Shown here piece by piece: positions 9,201-17,509 of a stretch of 64,000 nucleotides of DNA (positions are counted from its first letter, which is position 1; each line of letters starts with the position of its first letter). Where the stretch lies: the NCBI RefSeq assembly GCF_009834915.1, contig NZ_WVHS01000001.1:558001-622000 (forward strand), given 5' to 3'. The DNA is from Hufsiella ginkgonis. GTDB lineage: Bacteria > Bacteroidota > Bacteroidia > Sphingobacteriales > Sphingobacteriaceae. Under the pieces are notes generated by a model, which searched no databases, was not told where the DNA came from, and worked only from the letters and a program-made list of their open reading frames with translations. A program made the position numbers and the translations under genes.

Positions 9201-9216
9201 GCGAAAACGTTTGCGC
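9201..9216. promoter_or_regulatory. LacI-type operator upstream of uxuA
   Basis: GCGAAAACGTTTGCGC is a near-perfect palindrome around a central CG, 61 bases before the uxuA start. It closely resembles PurR/LacI-family boxes. Related words occur beside exuT (14048-14063) and between eda and kdgK (14841-14854). A common hexuronate repressor is inferred; no regulator gene lies in the window. Confidence 0.5.
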
Positions 9217-9277
9217 TAAAAAATCCTGCCGGTCATCAAAAACATGCTAAATTGCGGGAAAAAACAACGACAGAAAT

Positions 9278-10444
9278 ATGTATTTAATGGAACAAACCAT
9301 GCGCTGGTACGGGCCAAATGACCCGGTAAGCTTGTGGGATATCCGCCAGGCGGGATGTACCGGTGTGGTAACGGCCCTTCACCATGTACCGGTTGGAGAA
9401 ATATGGACGGTGGAAGAGATCAGCAAACGCAAAGCGGAGGTGGAAGGCGCTGGCCTCACCTGGACAGTGATCGAAAGCCTGCCCGTACACGAGGAGATCA
9501 AAAAACAATCGGGCAACTACCTGCACCACATCGAAAACTACAAACAAAGCCTGCGCAATGTGGCGGCTTGCGGACTTAAAGTGGTTACCTACAACTTTAT
9601 GCCCATCCTCGACTGGATGCGTACCGACCCGTTCTACACCCTCGAAAATGGGTCGAAAGCACTTCGTTTTGAAAAGGCGGCGTTTATCGCGTTCGACCTG
9701 TTTATCCTGAAACGGCCCGGGGCCGAAGCCGATTATACGCAGGAAGAGATCGCTTCCGCAAAAGAACGGTTTGCCACCATGACCGTCGCCGAAAAAGAGG
9801 AACTTTACAAAAACACCTTACTTGGCCTCCCGGGAAGCGAAGAGCGCTTTACCGAAGAGCAGATCCTCGCCGCCCTGAGAACCTACGAACACATCGACCG
9901 GGCGAAACTGAAGGAACATCTCTTCTATTTCCTGCAGCAGGTAGTTCCCGTGGCGGAAGAGACCGGGCTTCAGATGGCGATCCACCCGGACGATCCTCCT
10001 TTCCCGATACTGGGGTTACCAAGAATTGTGAGCACCGAGGAAGACGCCAACCAACTACTGGCTTGCGCACCTTCTCCCGCCAACGGGTTATGCTTCTGCA
10101 CCGGCTCTTATGGCGTACGCGCGGATAACGACCTCCCGGGGATGGTGAAACGCCTGGGCGACCACATCCACTTCCTGCACTTGCGCAACACGAAACGCGA
10201 CGAACACGGTAACTTCTTCGAAGCCAACCACCTCGACGGCGACGCCGATATGTATGCCGTAGTAAAAGAAATCGTAGAAGTGATGAAGCGGAAAGGCTCC
10301 ATCCCGATGCGCCCGGACCACGGTCACCAAATGCTGGATGATCTGAAAAAAGTTACCTATCCCGGCTATTCCGCCATCGGCAGGCTCAAAGGCCTGGCGG
10401 AACTGAGAGGCCTGGAACTCGGGATCGTGAGATCATTTGAATAA
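9278..10444 (+). CDS. uxuA: Mannonate dehydratase
   Basis: 388 residues, normal length for UxuA. The N-terminus [20 protein letters not shown] and [21 protein letters not shown] match UxuA closely, and metal-binding segments such as [37 protein letters not shown] and [10 protein letters not shown] are present. The enzyme dehydrates D-mannonate to 2-keto-3-deoxygluconate in the cytoplasm, one step before KdgK. An in-frame ATG at 9287 (MEQTMRWYG) lines up with the start of other UxuA proteins and is an equally good start. It ends at a strong hairpin shared with the convergent dinB-like gene. Confidence 0.95.
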   Translation: MYLMEQTMRWYGPNDPVSLWDIRQAGCTGVVTALHHVPVGEIWTVEEISKRKAEVEGAGLTWTVIESLPVHEEIKKQSGNYLHHIENYKQSLRNVAACGLKVVTYNFMPILDWMRTDPFYTLENGSKALRFEKAAFIAFDLFILKRPGAEADYTQEEIASAKERFATMTVAEKEELYKNTLLGLPGSEERFTEEQILAALRTYEHIDRAKLKEHLFYFLQQVVPVAEETGLQMAIHPDDPPFPILGLPRIVSTEEDANQLLACAPSPANGLCFCTGSYGVRADNDLPGMVKRLGDHIHFLHLRNTKRDEHGNFFEANHLDGDADMYAVVKEIVEVMKRKGSIPMRPDHGHQMLDDLKKVTYPGYSAIGRLKGLAELRGLELGIVRSFE

Positions 10445-10457
10445 AGAAGCAGGAGAT

Positions 10458-10489
10458 AACGTCCCGGCCGGTAAACCGGCCGGGACGTT
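10458..10489. terminator. Bidirectional terminator between uxuA and dinB-like gene
   Basis: A perfect 14-bp inverted repeat (AACGTCCCGGCCGG, loop TAAA) lies between two convergent genes and touches the stop codon of the minus-strand gene. The T-tracts are weak, but the stem is very GC-rich. Confidence 0.75.
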
Positions 10490-10994
10490 AAGTTTGAAAT
10501 GTTATCCGCACCACCTTTACCGTCACCAGCAACTGGCCCACATGCCTCATGGTGTGCTCGGCGGCATGAACTAACAACCCGATCACCGTTGACGGGAGCT
10601 GCGATCTGCCGATACCGCGAAAATCTGTCAGCGTGTCTTCAGGCGTATCCATCAATTGTTTAAAAGCCGCCTCTACCTGCACGCTAAACCTGTCCACCAG
10701 CTCCTGAACCGAGCAGCCGGTGGCTGAGTCCTTCCCCTCTGCCTTTAAATAAGCAAACTGTTCCTCGTTTAACGCCTCGTTTCTCGCATAAGTAAACAAC
10801 CTGTCGAGCACCCCGCTTAAGTGCTGCAGGTGAAAGCCCACCGATGCCAGCCCGGCCGGCCGTTCCCATAGCCATGTGGCGGGGAAATCGATCAATAGCT
10901 CCGCCACTTCTTCACGCGCCTGCAGTAAAGCATGCGCAACCGGCTGCAGCAAAGGCGGGATATCGGGGAGGGGACCGCGTTGCCAGGCTTCCAT
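10488..10994 (-). CDS. DinB-family protein
   Basis: 168 residues. The helical pattern and the three metal-ligand histidines of DinB/YfiT-like proteins are visible: one in SVGFHLQHLSGVLDR (about residues 52-66) and two in LLVHAAEHTMRHVGQLL near residue 145. DinB-like proteins are four-helix-bundle metal proteins. Many act as thiol-dependent S-transferases or are damage-induced proteins of unknown reaction, so the activity here cannot be given. It is a monocistron between two hairpin terminators. Confidence 0.8.
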   Translation of the reverse strand: MEAWQRGPLPDIPPLLQPVAHALLQAREEVAELLIDFPATWLWERPAGLASVGFHLQHLSGVLDRLFTYARNEALNEEQFAYLKAEGKDSATGCSVQELVDRFSVQVEAAFKQLMDTPEDTLTDFRGIGRSQLPSTVIGLLVHAAEHTMRHVGQLLVTVKVVRITFQT

Positions 10995-11020
10995 TGCGAT
11001 TGTGATATTTAGGCTAAAGG

Positions 11021-11057
11021 ATAGGTTAAAGGCTGAAACCTCCAGCCTTTAACCTAT
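11021..11057 (-). terminator. Terminator after gapN-like gene
   Basis: A perfect 14-bp stem, ATAGGTTAAAGGCT with its complement at 11044-11057 and a 9-base loop, sits just past the end of the eda-exuT-gapN operon. Confidence 0.65.
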
Positions 11058-11078
11058 CTTGTTCTGTAACGTACTGAC

Positions 11079-12704
11079 TTAAAAGATATACTTCGTACTC
11101 AAAAAATTGGAGTTGTTATCTTCTACGATCTCGTTTAATAACGCTTTATTGTTTTCGTTCAGCTTGGCCGCAACGAGTGAGCGGATCGAGAACGAGCGGA
11201 GCGCATCAACTACAGATAAAGTTCCCTCCGCGCTGTCTTTTCTTCCTGTGAAGGGGAAGACGTCGGGACCGCGCTGGCACTGGCAGTTGATGTTTACGCG
11301 GCTCACCTGGTTTACCAGCGGATCTATCAGCGATGCGATCACATCCGGGTTGTTGCTAAACACGCTCACCTGCTGGCCGTGGGTAGAATCGATCAGGTAC
11401 TGGATCGGTTCCTCCAGGTCATCGAAGGGTACAACCGGGATCACCGGACCAAACTGTTCTTCGCGGTAGAGCTTCATTTGCGAATTTACCGGGTACATAA
11501 TAGCAGGGTACACGAACGATTCGTTGGCAATACCGCCGTTCTCGTTTACCACTTTGGCGCCTTTGCTTTCGGCATCTTCAATACATTCTTTCAGGTAAGC
11601 CGGCTTGTGCGGTTCGGGAAGCGGCGTCAGGTTTACCCCTTTCTCCCATGGCATGCCAAACTTGAGCTTTTCAACGGCTTCAGCCAGCGTTTTCAGGAAC
11701 AGCTGCGCGATGCTGCGATGTACGAAAACGATCTTGATCGCCGTACACCGCTGCCCGTTAAAGGAAAGAGCGCCCAGCACCGTTTCTTCTACCGCCAACG
11801 TGATATCTGCGTCTTTGGTGATGATGGCCGCGTTTTTTGCATCCAAACCCAGGATGGCGCGGAGGCGGTTCACTTTAGGGTGCAGTTTCTTCAACTCGTC
11901 GGCCACTTTGCTCGAACCGATCAGCGTAAGCACGTTGATCTTACCCGATTGCATCAGGCCAGGCACAATGGTATGTCCGCGACCATAGATCGTATTTACC
12001 ACCCCTTTCGGGAAACAGGTACGGAAAGCCTCCAGTAGCGGGTAATGCAGTAACGTACCATGCTTGGGCGGCTTAAACAGGATGGTATTTCCCATGATCA
12101 GCGCCGGGATCAGCGTAGTGAATGTTTCGTTTAGCGGGTAGTTAAAAGGCCCCATGCATAACACCACGCCCAGGGGCGAGCGGCGTACCTGTGCTACAAT
12201 TCCCTGTTCGATCTGGAAGCGGGACGAATCTCGGTCGATATCTTTCAGCGCATCGATGGTGGCATGGATATATTCCACGGTACGGTCGAATTCCTTCACC
12301 GAATCGGCATACGATTTGCCGATCTCCCACATGATGAGTTTTACGACAATTTCTTTCTTTTCCACCATCTTCCTTGTGAATTGTTCCACACAGGTGATGC
12401 GGTTTTGCACACTCATGGTCGGCCATTCGCCGCGCCCGTTGTTATACGCGTTAACGGCAGCATCGAGCGCCTCCATGGCTTCCTTTTCGGTACAAACGGG
12501 GAAACTGCCTACCAGCTTTCGCTTCAGTTCTTCGCCCGATCTTACAAATACAGGCGAAAGCACTTCCGAGCACGGGCCTGTCCAGGGCTTCATCTCTCCG
12601 TTAGAGAGGTATTCTTTCTGATGGATCTCTTCATCGAAAAGGAACTCCTTAGGGATATCACTTTCGTCGACAAAAATAGAGGCAATCTGATCTTTAACGC
12701 TCAT
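11079..12704 (-). CDS. GapN-like NADP-dependent aldehyde dehydrogenase
   Basis: 541 residues, longer than the ~475 of streptococcal GapN because of N- and C-terminal extensions. The ALDH fold is clear: oxyanion Asn188 in MGPFNYPLNE, cofactor Lys211 in FKPPKH, the glycine motif LTLIGSSKVADEL near 259-271, and catalytic Cys320 in SFNGQRCTAIK, which is the GapN version of that loop. The general-base Glu motif ELGGK reads LGLDAK (285-290), with Gly286 in the Glu place. GapN oxidises glyceraldehyde 3-phosphate directly to 3-phosphoglycerate and makes NADPH. Placement as the third gene after eda and exuT fits a role just after KDPG cleavage. The missing Glu makes the exact reaction uncertain. Confidence 0.75.
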   Translation of the reverse strand: MSVKDQIASIFVDESDIPKEFLFDEEIHQKEYLSNGEMKPWTGPCSEVLSPVFVRSGEELKRKLVGSFPVCTEKEAMEALDAAVNAYNNGRGEWPTMSVQNRITCVEQFTRKMVEKKEIVVKLIMWEIGKSYADSVKEFDRTVEYIHATIDALKDIDRDSSRFQIEQGIVAQVRRSPLGVVLCMGPFNYPLNETFTTLIPALIMGNTILFKPPKHGTLLHYPLLEAFRTCFPKGVVNTIYGRGHTIVPGLMQSGKINVLTLIGSSKVADELKKLHPKVNRLRAILGLDAKNAAIITKDADITLAVEETVLGALSFNGQRCTAIKIVFVHRSIAQLFLKTLAEAVEKLKFGMPWEKGVNLTPLPEPHKPAYLKECIEDAESKGAKVVNENGGIANESFVYPAIMYPVNSQMKLYREEQFGPVIPVVPFDDLEEPIQYLIDSTHGQQVSVFSNNPDVIASLIDPLVNQVSRVNINCQCQRGPDVFPFTGRKDSAEGTLSVVDALRSFSIRSLVAAKLNENNKALLNEIVEDNNSNFLSTKYIF

Positions 12705-12714
12705 AATGAGTCTT

Positions 12715-14046
12715 TTAGTTTAGGGTGATCGGCTTCATCCGCGGCACCAGGAAATGCATGATCAGCCACGCCAGCAGGTATGCGGCGCCGCATATAAAGA
12801 ACATAATGTAGTAACCGGTCTGGATATCATTAATACTTTCGTAATATTTAAACATGCCTTTCTGTACCAATGCGGTAAGCAGGATCCCGCCAAGTCCGCC
12901 AAACATTCCCCCAATACCTGTTACAGAACCGGTAGCGCGTTTAGGGAACATATCTGAAACGGTGGTAAAGATGTTTGCGCTCCATGCCTGGTGTGCCGCA
13001 GCGGCCAGGCCGATCACCAACACGGCCAGCCACATATTTACGGAACCGGCGATCTGTGCGAAAACGATAGGGATCACGCAAAACGCATAGATCAGCATAC
13101 TTGTTTTACGCGCCTTGAACACTTGCCAGCCGCTGTTGATCAGCTTCATGGGCAGGTACCCGCCGCCAACGCTTCCCAGGCTGGAAATGATATATACCAC
13201 TGCTGTCGGGAAAGCCAGGTCGGTATTGCTCAGGTGATATTGCTTTTTGAGAAAATCCGGCAGCCAGAATAAATAGAACCACCAGATCGGGTCGGTAAGC
13301 AGCTTGCCGATGGCAAATGCCCAGGTCTGTTTAAAGCTCAGCAGCCTGAACCAGGAAACCTTCGCAGTTTCGGGCTCGCCGGTCTCTGCGTTCAGGTCGG
13401 CAGAAGCCTCTTTGTCGGCGTGGATGTAGTCGAACTCAGCTTTAGAAAGCAACTTGTGTTTAGCAGGAACTTCGTATAAGATGAACCACAGGGCGAGCCA
13501 TATAAAACCGATGGCCCCGGTAAGGATGAACGCCCATTGCCAGCCCCACTTCTCCGCGATAAAAGGAACGGAAAGCGGCGCGATGATGGCGCCGATGTTC
13601 GAACCTGAATTAAAGATCCCGGTGGCAAACGCCCGCTCCTTTTTAGGGAACCATTCTGCGGTAGCTTTAATGGCCGATGGAAAATTACCCGCTTCGGTAA
13701 TTCCCAGGAATACACGGGCTAACGCGAAACCGGCAGTTCCGGTTGCTAATGCATGGCATACCGCGGCGATGCTCCACAAGGTGGTGGCAATGGCATACCC
13801 GATCTTGGTGCCCAGCTTGTCGATCACGCGGCCTGCAAAAAGCATCCCCAATGCATAGGAGATCTTGAATGCAAGCTCGATATCGGCATAATTCTCCACC
13901 TCCTGTACTTTGTCCCAGTTAAATGCGGCAGCCAGGTAAGGCTTTAGCAAGCTGATCACGGCACGGTCGAGGTAATTAACAGTCGTAGCAAAAAACACAA
14001 GTGCACAGATCGTCCACCTGTAATTGCTCATTTTGTTTTCCTTCAT
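12715..14046 (-). CDS. exuT: Hexuronate transporter, MFS anion:cation symporter family
   Basis: 443 residues with about twelve membrane helices. The start region YRWTICALVFFATTVNYLDR is the signature of the ACS family that contains ExuT, GarP and GudP, and GITEAGNFPSAIKATAEWFP matches the conserved helix-4/5 loop. It should import glucuronate/galacturonate or a related acid with protons. A second ATG at codon 6 (MSNYRWT, 14031) is an alternative start. It is the middle gene of eda-exuT-gapN, 23 bases after eda and 10 bases before gapN. Aldonate or galactarate import is possible, but the UxuA/KdgK/Eda context favours hexuronates. Confidence 0.85.
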   Translation of the reverse strand: MKENKMSNYRWTICALVFFATTVNYLDRAVISLLKPYLAAAFNWDKVQEVENYADIELAFKISYALGMLFAGRVIDKLGTKIGYAIATTLWSIAAVCHALATGTAGFALARVFLGITEAGNFPSAIKATAEWFPKKERAFATGIFNSGSNIGAIIAPLSVPFIAEKWGWQWAFILTGAIGFIWLALWFILYEVPAKHKLLSKAEFDYIHADKEASADLNAETGEPETAKVSWFRLLSFKQTWAFAIGKLLTDPIWWFYLFWLPDFLKKQYHLSNTDLAFPTAVVYIISSLGSVGGGYLPMKLINSGWQVFKARKTSMLIYAFCVIPIVFAQIAGSVNMWLAVLVIGLAAAAHQAWSANIFTTVSDMFPKRATGSVTGIGGMFGGLGGILLTALVQKGMFKYYESINDIQTGYYIMFFICGAAYLLAWLIMHFLVPRMKPITLN

Positions 14047-14047
14047 T

Positions 14048-14063
14048 TCGAAAACGTTTATTG
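14048..14063. promoter_or_regulatory. LacI-type operator-like site between eda and exuT
   Basis: TCGAAAACGTTTATTG shares the AAAACGTTT core with the uxuA operator-like site. It lies in the 23-base gap just upstream of the exuT start, where bound repressor could impede elongation or an internal promoter. No -33/-7 pair was recognised here. Confidence 0.35.
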
Positions 14064-14069
14064 GTTAGT

Positions 14070-14732
14070 TTATTTGCGGCAAGACTGCACGATGGCGATC
14101 GCGTCTTTGGTGGCGGTGATCAGCTCGTCGTACTTTTTGTTTTCCATTACGTCCTTACTTATCAGCTTGCTTCCCATGCCTACTGCGCAAACACCGGCTT
14201 TGAACCAGCCGGAGATATTGTCCTTATCGACCTCTACGCCACCGGTAGGCATAAATAACAGGTTAGGGAACAGGTCTTTAATGGCCGAAAGGAACGCAGG
14301 CCCGAGGATATTGCCCGGGAACAGCTTTATTACTTTAGCGCCGAGCTGTTCGGCTTTGATCACTTCTGTGGGAGTCATACAACCAGGGACCCAGAGGATC
14401 CCAAGTTTTTCGGCGAGCCCGGCGACATCTTCTACCAGGCCCGGGCTGATAATATAATCTGCCCCGGCATCGATAAACGCCTGCGCAGACGCTGTATCCT
14501 TAATGGTGCCCACCCCGAGGTACATCCCTTCAAGCTCGTTGGCGCAAACTTCTTTCATCTTCGCAAAGTTGTTTAGCGCAGCTTCTCCCCGGTTAGTGTA
14601 TTCCACGGTACGGATCCCGGCTTTGTATAATGCGCGCAGCAGTTCGATGCTGGTTTCTGTGTCTTTGTTAAAATATAAAGGCAGAATTCCCTGTTCGGGG
14701 ATGAGTTTTAAAAGGATTGACTTCTTATCCAT
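14070..14732 (-). CDS. eda: KDPG/KHG aldolase
   Basis: 220 residues, the usual length. Glu44/45 region RTVEYTNRGE, Lys136 in VIKLFPGN (the Schiff-base lysine) and the GTIKD and PTGGV phosphate-binding loops identify the class I 2-keto-3-deoxy-6-phosphogluconate / 4-hydroxy-2-oxoglutarate aldolase. It cleaves KDPG to pyruvate and glyceraldehyde 3-phosphate in the cytoplasm. It is the first gene of the eda-exuT-gapN operon and is divergent from kdgK, whose product supplies KDPG. A TAnnTTTG-type element (14789-14796, minus strand) lies 57 bases upstream. Confidence 0.93.
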   Translation of the reverse strand: MDKKSILLKLIPEQGILPLYFNKDTETSIELLRALYKAGIRTVEYTNRGEAALNNFAKMKEVCANELEGMYLGVGTIKDTASAQAFIDAGADYIISPGLVEDVAGLAEKLGILWVPGCMTPTEVIKAEQLGAKVIKLFPGNILGPAFLSAIKDLFPNLLFMPTGGVEVDKDNISGWFKAGVCAVGMGSKLISKDVMENKKYDELITATKDAIAIVQSCRK

Positions 14733-15095
14733 GATACTGATTAGTTCAAAACTGTTATAATTTGGGTGGCTAATGTAGAAAAATTAAGCAAACATACAGC
14801 GTAAACATTTAAATCATCCGTCATGATATTAAAGTATTTACGCAAACGTTCCCGGAGATTTATTGCCGGTTTTTTATCCCGAAACTTGTTATTTAAAAGA
14901 ACGTTAATGTACTTTTGGTCGATTAAGCCTCAAAAAGGCGAAAGCTAAAAAGCATAAAGCATAAAGCATCTTCCGGGCACCCGGGACGATTTACCCGGGC
15001 AAATAATTGGCGTTTGCAGGATCGTTTAAGCTTTGTACTTCAACCTTTAAGCTTATCAAGAACCGTGTTTTCTAAATATCAAAACAAGATAAACA
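14733..15095. promoter_or_regulatory. Divergent eda/kdgK control region
   Basis: For eda (minus), TATGTTTG at 14789-14796 matches the -7 element, and the palindrome-like GTAAACATTTA (14801-14811) lies directly upstream in spacer position. CGCAAACGTTCCCG (14841-14854) is a third LacI-type word. For kdgK (plus), TTG (14886-14888), 21 bases and TACTTTTG (14910-14917) form a promoter about 180 bases before the start codon. The long kdgK leader contains AAGCATA/AAGCAT direct repeats (14949-14970) and a CCCGGG-rich hairpin region (14975-15000), and ends in AAGCTTT repeats near 15028-15056. Confidence 0.45.
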
Positions 15096-16121
15096 ATGTC
15101 TAAAAAAGTTGTAACCCTGGGAGAAATAATGCTGCGCTTATCTACTCCTGATTTCAAGAGATTCGTGCAGAGCGATACATTTGATGTAACGTATGGCGGT
15201 GGCGAAGCAAACGTTTCTGCCGCGCTTTGTAACTATGGCCTTAACGGAACTTTTGTTTCTAAGGTGCCTAACAACCCCATCGGCCAGGCGGCCATCAACC
15301 ATTTACGCCGTTATGGCGTCGACACTCAATATGTTGCCCGCGGCGGAAAGCGCTTAGGGATCTATTTCCTGGAAACAGGCGCCTCGATGCGTGCTTCGCA
15401 GGTAGTGTATGACCGTGCAGACGCTTCTATCTCGGAAGTGGAGATCGATGAATTCGATTTCGACAAGATCTTTGAAGGCGCCGATTGGTTCCATACCACC
15501 GGCATTACACCCGCGCTGAGCGATAAAGCCGCCGCGCTTACCGAAGCTGCGTTAAAGGCCGCAAAAGCTAAAGGCATCACTACCAGTATCGACCTGAACT
15601 ACCGTAAAAAGCTTTGGAGCAAAGAAAAAGCGCGTGAAGTAATGACCCGTCTTTGCCAGTATGTAGACGTTTGCATCGGCAACGAAGAAGACGCCGACAC
15701 CACCCTCGGTTTCACCAGCAAAGGAACCGATGTAACCAAGGGCGAACTGAACCTCGACGGATATAAAGACGTTTTCCAGCAAATGAAAGAAAAGTTCGGC
15801 TTCAAATATATTGCTTCTACCCTTCGCGAAAGCCATAGTGCTTCTGACAACGGATGGTCGGCGCTGGTTTACAACGGAACAGATTTCTACCATACCAAAT
15901 CATACGAAGTACGCATCGTTGACCGTGTAGGCAGCGGCGACTCTTTCGCCAGCGGTTTCATCTACGGCCTGGTAACCGGTATGGCCATGGGCGATGCCGC
16001 TGAATTTGGCGTAGCAGCTTCGGCGCTGAAACATACCATCCCCGGCGATCTGAACCACGCAACCCTGTCGGAAGTGAAGGACCTCGTTGGAGGCGACGGA
16101 TCAGGACGGGTACAACGGTAA
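15096..16121 (+). CDS. kdgK: 2-keto-3-deoxygluconate kinase (PfkB family)
   Basis: 341 residues. VVTLGEIMLRLS at the start, the YGGGEANVSAALCNYG substrate loop (33-48) and the anion-hole/catalytic motif VGSGDSFASGF (278-288, Asp282 as base) are those of PfkB-type KDG kinases. It phosphorylates KDG to KDPG with ATP. It lies divergent from eda and downstream of uxuA in the pathway. The last residues (DGSGRVQR) are probably not conserved. A long leader with repeats precedes it. Confidence 0.92.
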   Translation: MSKKVVTLGEIMLRLSTPDFKRFVQSDTFDVTYGGGEANVSAALCNYGLNGTFVSKVPNNPIGQAAINHLRRYGVDTQYVARGGKRLGIYFLETGASMRASQVVYDRADASISEVEIDEFDFDKIFEGADWFHTTGITPALSDKAAALTEAALKAAKAKGITTSIDLNYRKKLWSKEKAREVMTRLCQYVDVCIGNEEDADTTLGFTSKGTDVTKGELNLDGYKDVFQQMKEKFGFKYIASTLRESHSASDNGWSALVYNGTDFYHTKSYEVRIVDRVGSGDSFASGFIYGLVTGMAMGDAAEFGVAASALKHTIPGDLNHATLSEVKDLVGGDGSGRVQR

Positions 16122-16127
16122 TTGAAA

Positions 16128-16198
16128 CGAGGAACGGGCCGAGCCATCCGGCCCATTCCCCATTCTCTATTCCCCATTCTCCATTCTCTCCTTCTAAT
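16128..16198 (+). repeat. Hairpin and CCATTCTC tandem-like repeats after kdgK
   Basis: GGGCCG/CGGCCC (16136-16154 area) forms a small stem just after kdgK. It is followed by four imperfect units of CCATTCCC/CCATTCTC/CTATTCCC type up to about 16196. The stem may terminate kdgK transcription. The repeat run has no coding value on either strand. Confidence 0.45.
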
Positions 16199-16249
16199 AC
16201 CATCCATTACATATTTATACGATTTGCCAACCTGTTCAACCAACATTAC

Positions 16250-16699
16250 ATGATCATAGATTCTCTCGAAAACGGTTCCAGATATTATAGTGTTCACCCG
16301 TTGTTTGCAAAAGCGTTCGAATACCTGCATGCGCAGGACCTCGACACGATCGGGGTAGGCAAGTACGACATCGCCGAAGGGCTGAAGATCGGTATTACCG
16401 ACAAAGAGGCCATGACGGTGGAAGAGTCGACCGCCAAGTTCGAGTGCCATAACCAGCATATCGATATCCAGGTCTGCATCCGCGGTACCGAAAAAATGGG
16501 ATGGAAGCCGCGCGGCGACTGCAAGGACGAAAAAGGGTCGTACAATCCAGAAAAAGACGTTGCGTTTTACAATGACGCACCCGACATGTTCTTCGAACTG
16601 AACCCGGGCCAGTTTGTGATCTTCTTCCCTGAAGACGTGCACGCGCCGATGATCGGCAGCGGGCCGATCAAGAAGGGAGTTGTGAAGGTGAGGATTTGA
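16250..16699 (+). CDS. YhcH/YjgK/YiaL family cupin protein
   Basis: 149 residues, complete for the family. The conserved blocks are visible: EVHxQHIDIQ-like CHNQHIDIQVCIRGTEKMGW (about residues 64-83), FYNDAPDMFFELNPGQFVIFFPEDVHAP (104-131) and the closing VKKGVVKVRI. The His and Glu residues of these blocks form a cupin metal site. Family members accompany sialic acid, hexuronate and disaccharide genes and are thought to open or isomerise sugars. Here it follows kdgK on the same strand. The reaction is not established. Confidence 0.85.
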   Translation: MIIDSLENGSRYYSVHPLFAKAFEYLHAQDLDTIGVGKYDIAEGLKIGITDKEAMTVEESTAKFECHNQHIDIQVCIRGTEKMGWKPRGDCKDEKGSYNPEKDVAFYNDAPDMFFELNPGQFVIFFPEDVHAPMIGSGPIKKGVVKVRI

Positions 16700-16712
16700 G
16701 CGTAGAGGTTCT

Positions 16713-17369
16713 CTACTTACAATTAGCTTCAATCATCTTCTCTGCCCGGTCGCTTCCCAGCCTTCTTACAAACAGGAGGTCTTCGCAGGCCCCTTCTTTG
16801 TCCTGTTGCTTTATTTTACTTGCGGCCTGTTTAAGCATGCGGTCTATGTAACGTTCGTCGTAACCGAGTTGCGCTTTCAGGTCGAGGATCTTGGCTTCGT
16901 CATCGGCAGCGTAGTTCCCTGTTTTCTTTTTGTCGTAGAAATTAAGGACTGCCCGGGTGAGCGCTTCGCGCGACCGGTAAGCGGCGATAGCTTCGCGGAT
17001 CTGTTCCGGCGACCGGCGTTCGCAGTTAAATTCTTTCAACGCGAAGTTGATAGGAAGCACGATCGATTGCGTGGTGTCATACCCCGCGGGAACGATCCAC
17101 TTTCCGGAGGTGAGGCGTACAATGCGCAGCGCTTCTTTATCCAGGTCTGTGCCGTATCCCTTTTGAACAGCCGACTGGTAGATCCGGCCCCCGCTATTAA
17201 GCCTGAAGCTTACCTGGATGGTTCCCTGCAGGCAATTCTGCTTGGAGAACTCGGGGTAGATCAGGTTATTGTTAATAAAGGCGTCGAGCCGGCTTGCGCC
17301 ACCTTTAAAAGACGGCTGGTCATACTGGAAGACGAGACTTAAGATGTTCAGAAATATCAGGAAGTTCAT
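16713..17369 (-). CDS. TonB C-terminal-domain protein
   Basis: 218 residues. A short hydrophobic N-terminus (NFLIFLNILSLVF) looks like an uncleaved anchor or signal. Residues about 30-115 match the TonB C-terminal fold: NNLIYPEFSKQNCLQGTIQV, SFRLNSGGRIYQSAVQKG, DKEALRIVRLTSGKWIVPA. The remaining ~100 residues are helical and charged with a few cysteines and no recognised domain. The proline-rich periplasm-spanning linker of true TonB is absent, so it is more likely a periplasmic TonB-like module than the energy transducer itself. Confidence 0.72.
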   Translation of the reverse strand: MNFLIFLNILSLVFQYDQPSFKGGASRLDAFINNNLIYPEFSKQNCLQGTIQVSFRLNSGGRIYQSAVQKGYGTDLDKEALRIVRLTSGKWIVPAGYDTTQSIVLPINFALKEFNCERRSPEQIREAIAAYRSREALTRAVLNFYDKKKTGNYAADDEAKILDLKAQLGYDERYIDRMLKQAASKIKQQDKEGACEDLLFVRRLGSDRAEKMIEANCK

Positions 17370-17382
17370 TTTTCGATTTATT

Positions 17383-17507
17383 GGTTGAACGTTTAACGTT
17401 TAACGCTATACGTGTTTACAAGATCGTATTTTATCACCCGGATTAATTATAAACCTGTCCGCGGCGTTATCCGGCACGTACAACGTTCTACGTATAACGT
17501 CTAACTC
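17383..17507. repeat. Imperfect inverted repeat of AACGTTTAACGT words
   Basis: The left part (about 17383-17413) repeats AACGTTTAACGTTTAACG and ends in TACGTG. The right part (about 17475-17505) starts CACGTAC and repeats AACGTTCTACGTATAACG. They pair imperfectly into one long hairpin between the M23 gene and the TonB-like gene, and probably act as a terminator. Confidence 0.45.
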
Positions 17508-17509
17508 AC

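Noticed and set aside
14949-14970. AAGCATA repeats considered as a CRISPR or tandem-repeat array
   Set aside because: Only three very short units with no spacers; no cas genes in the window.
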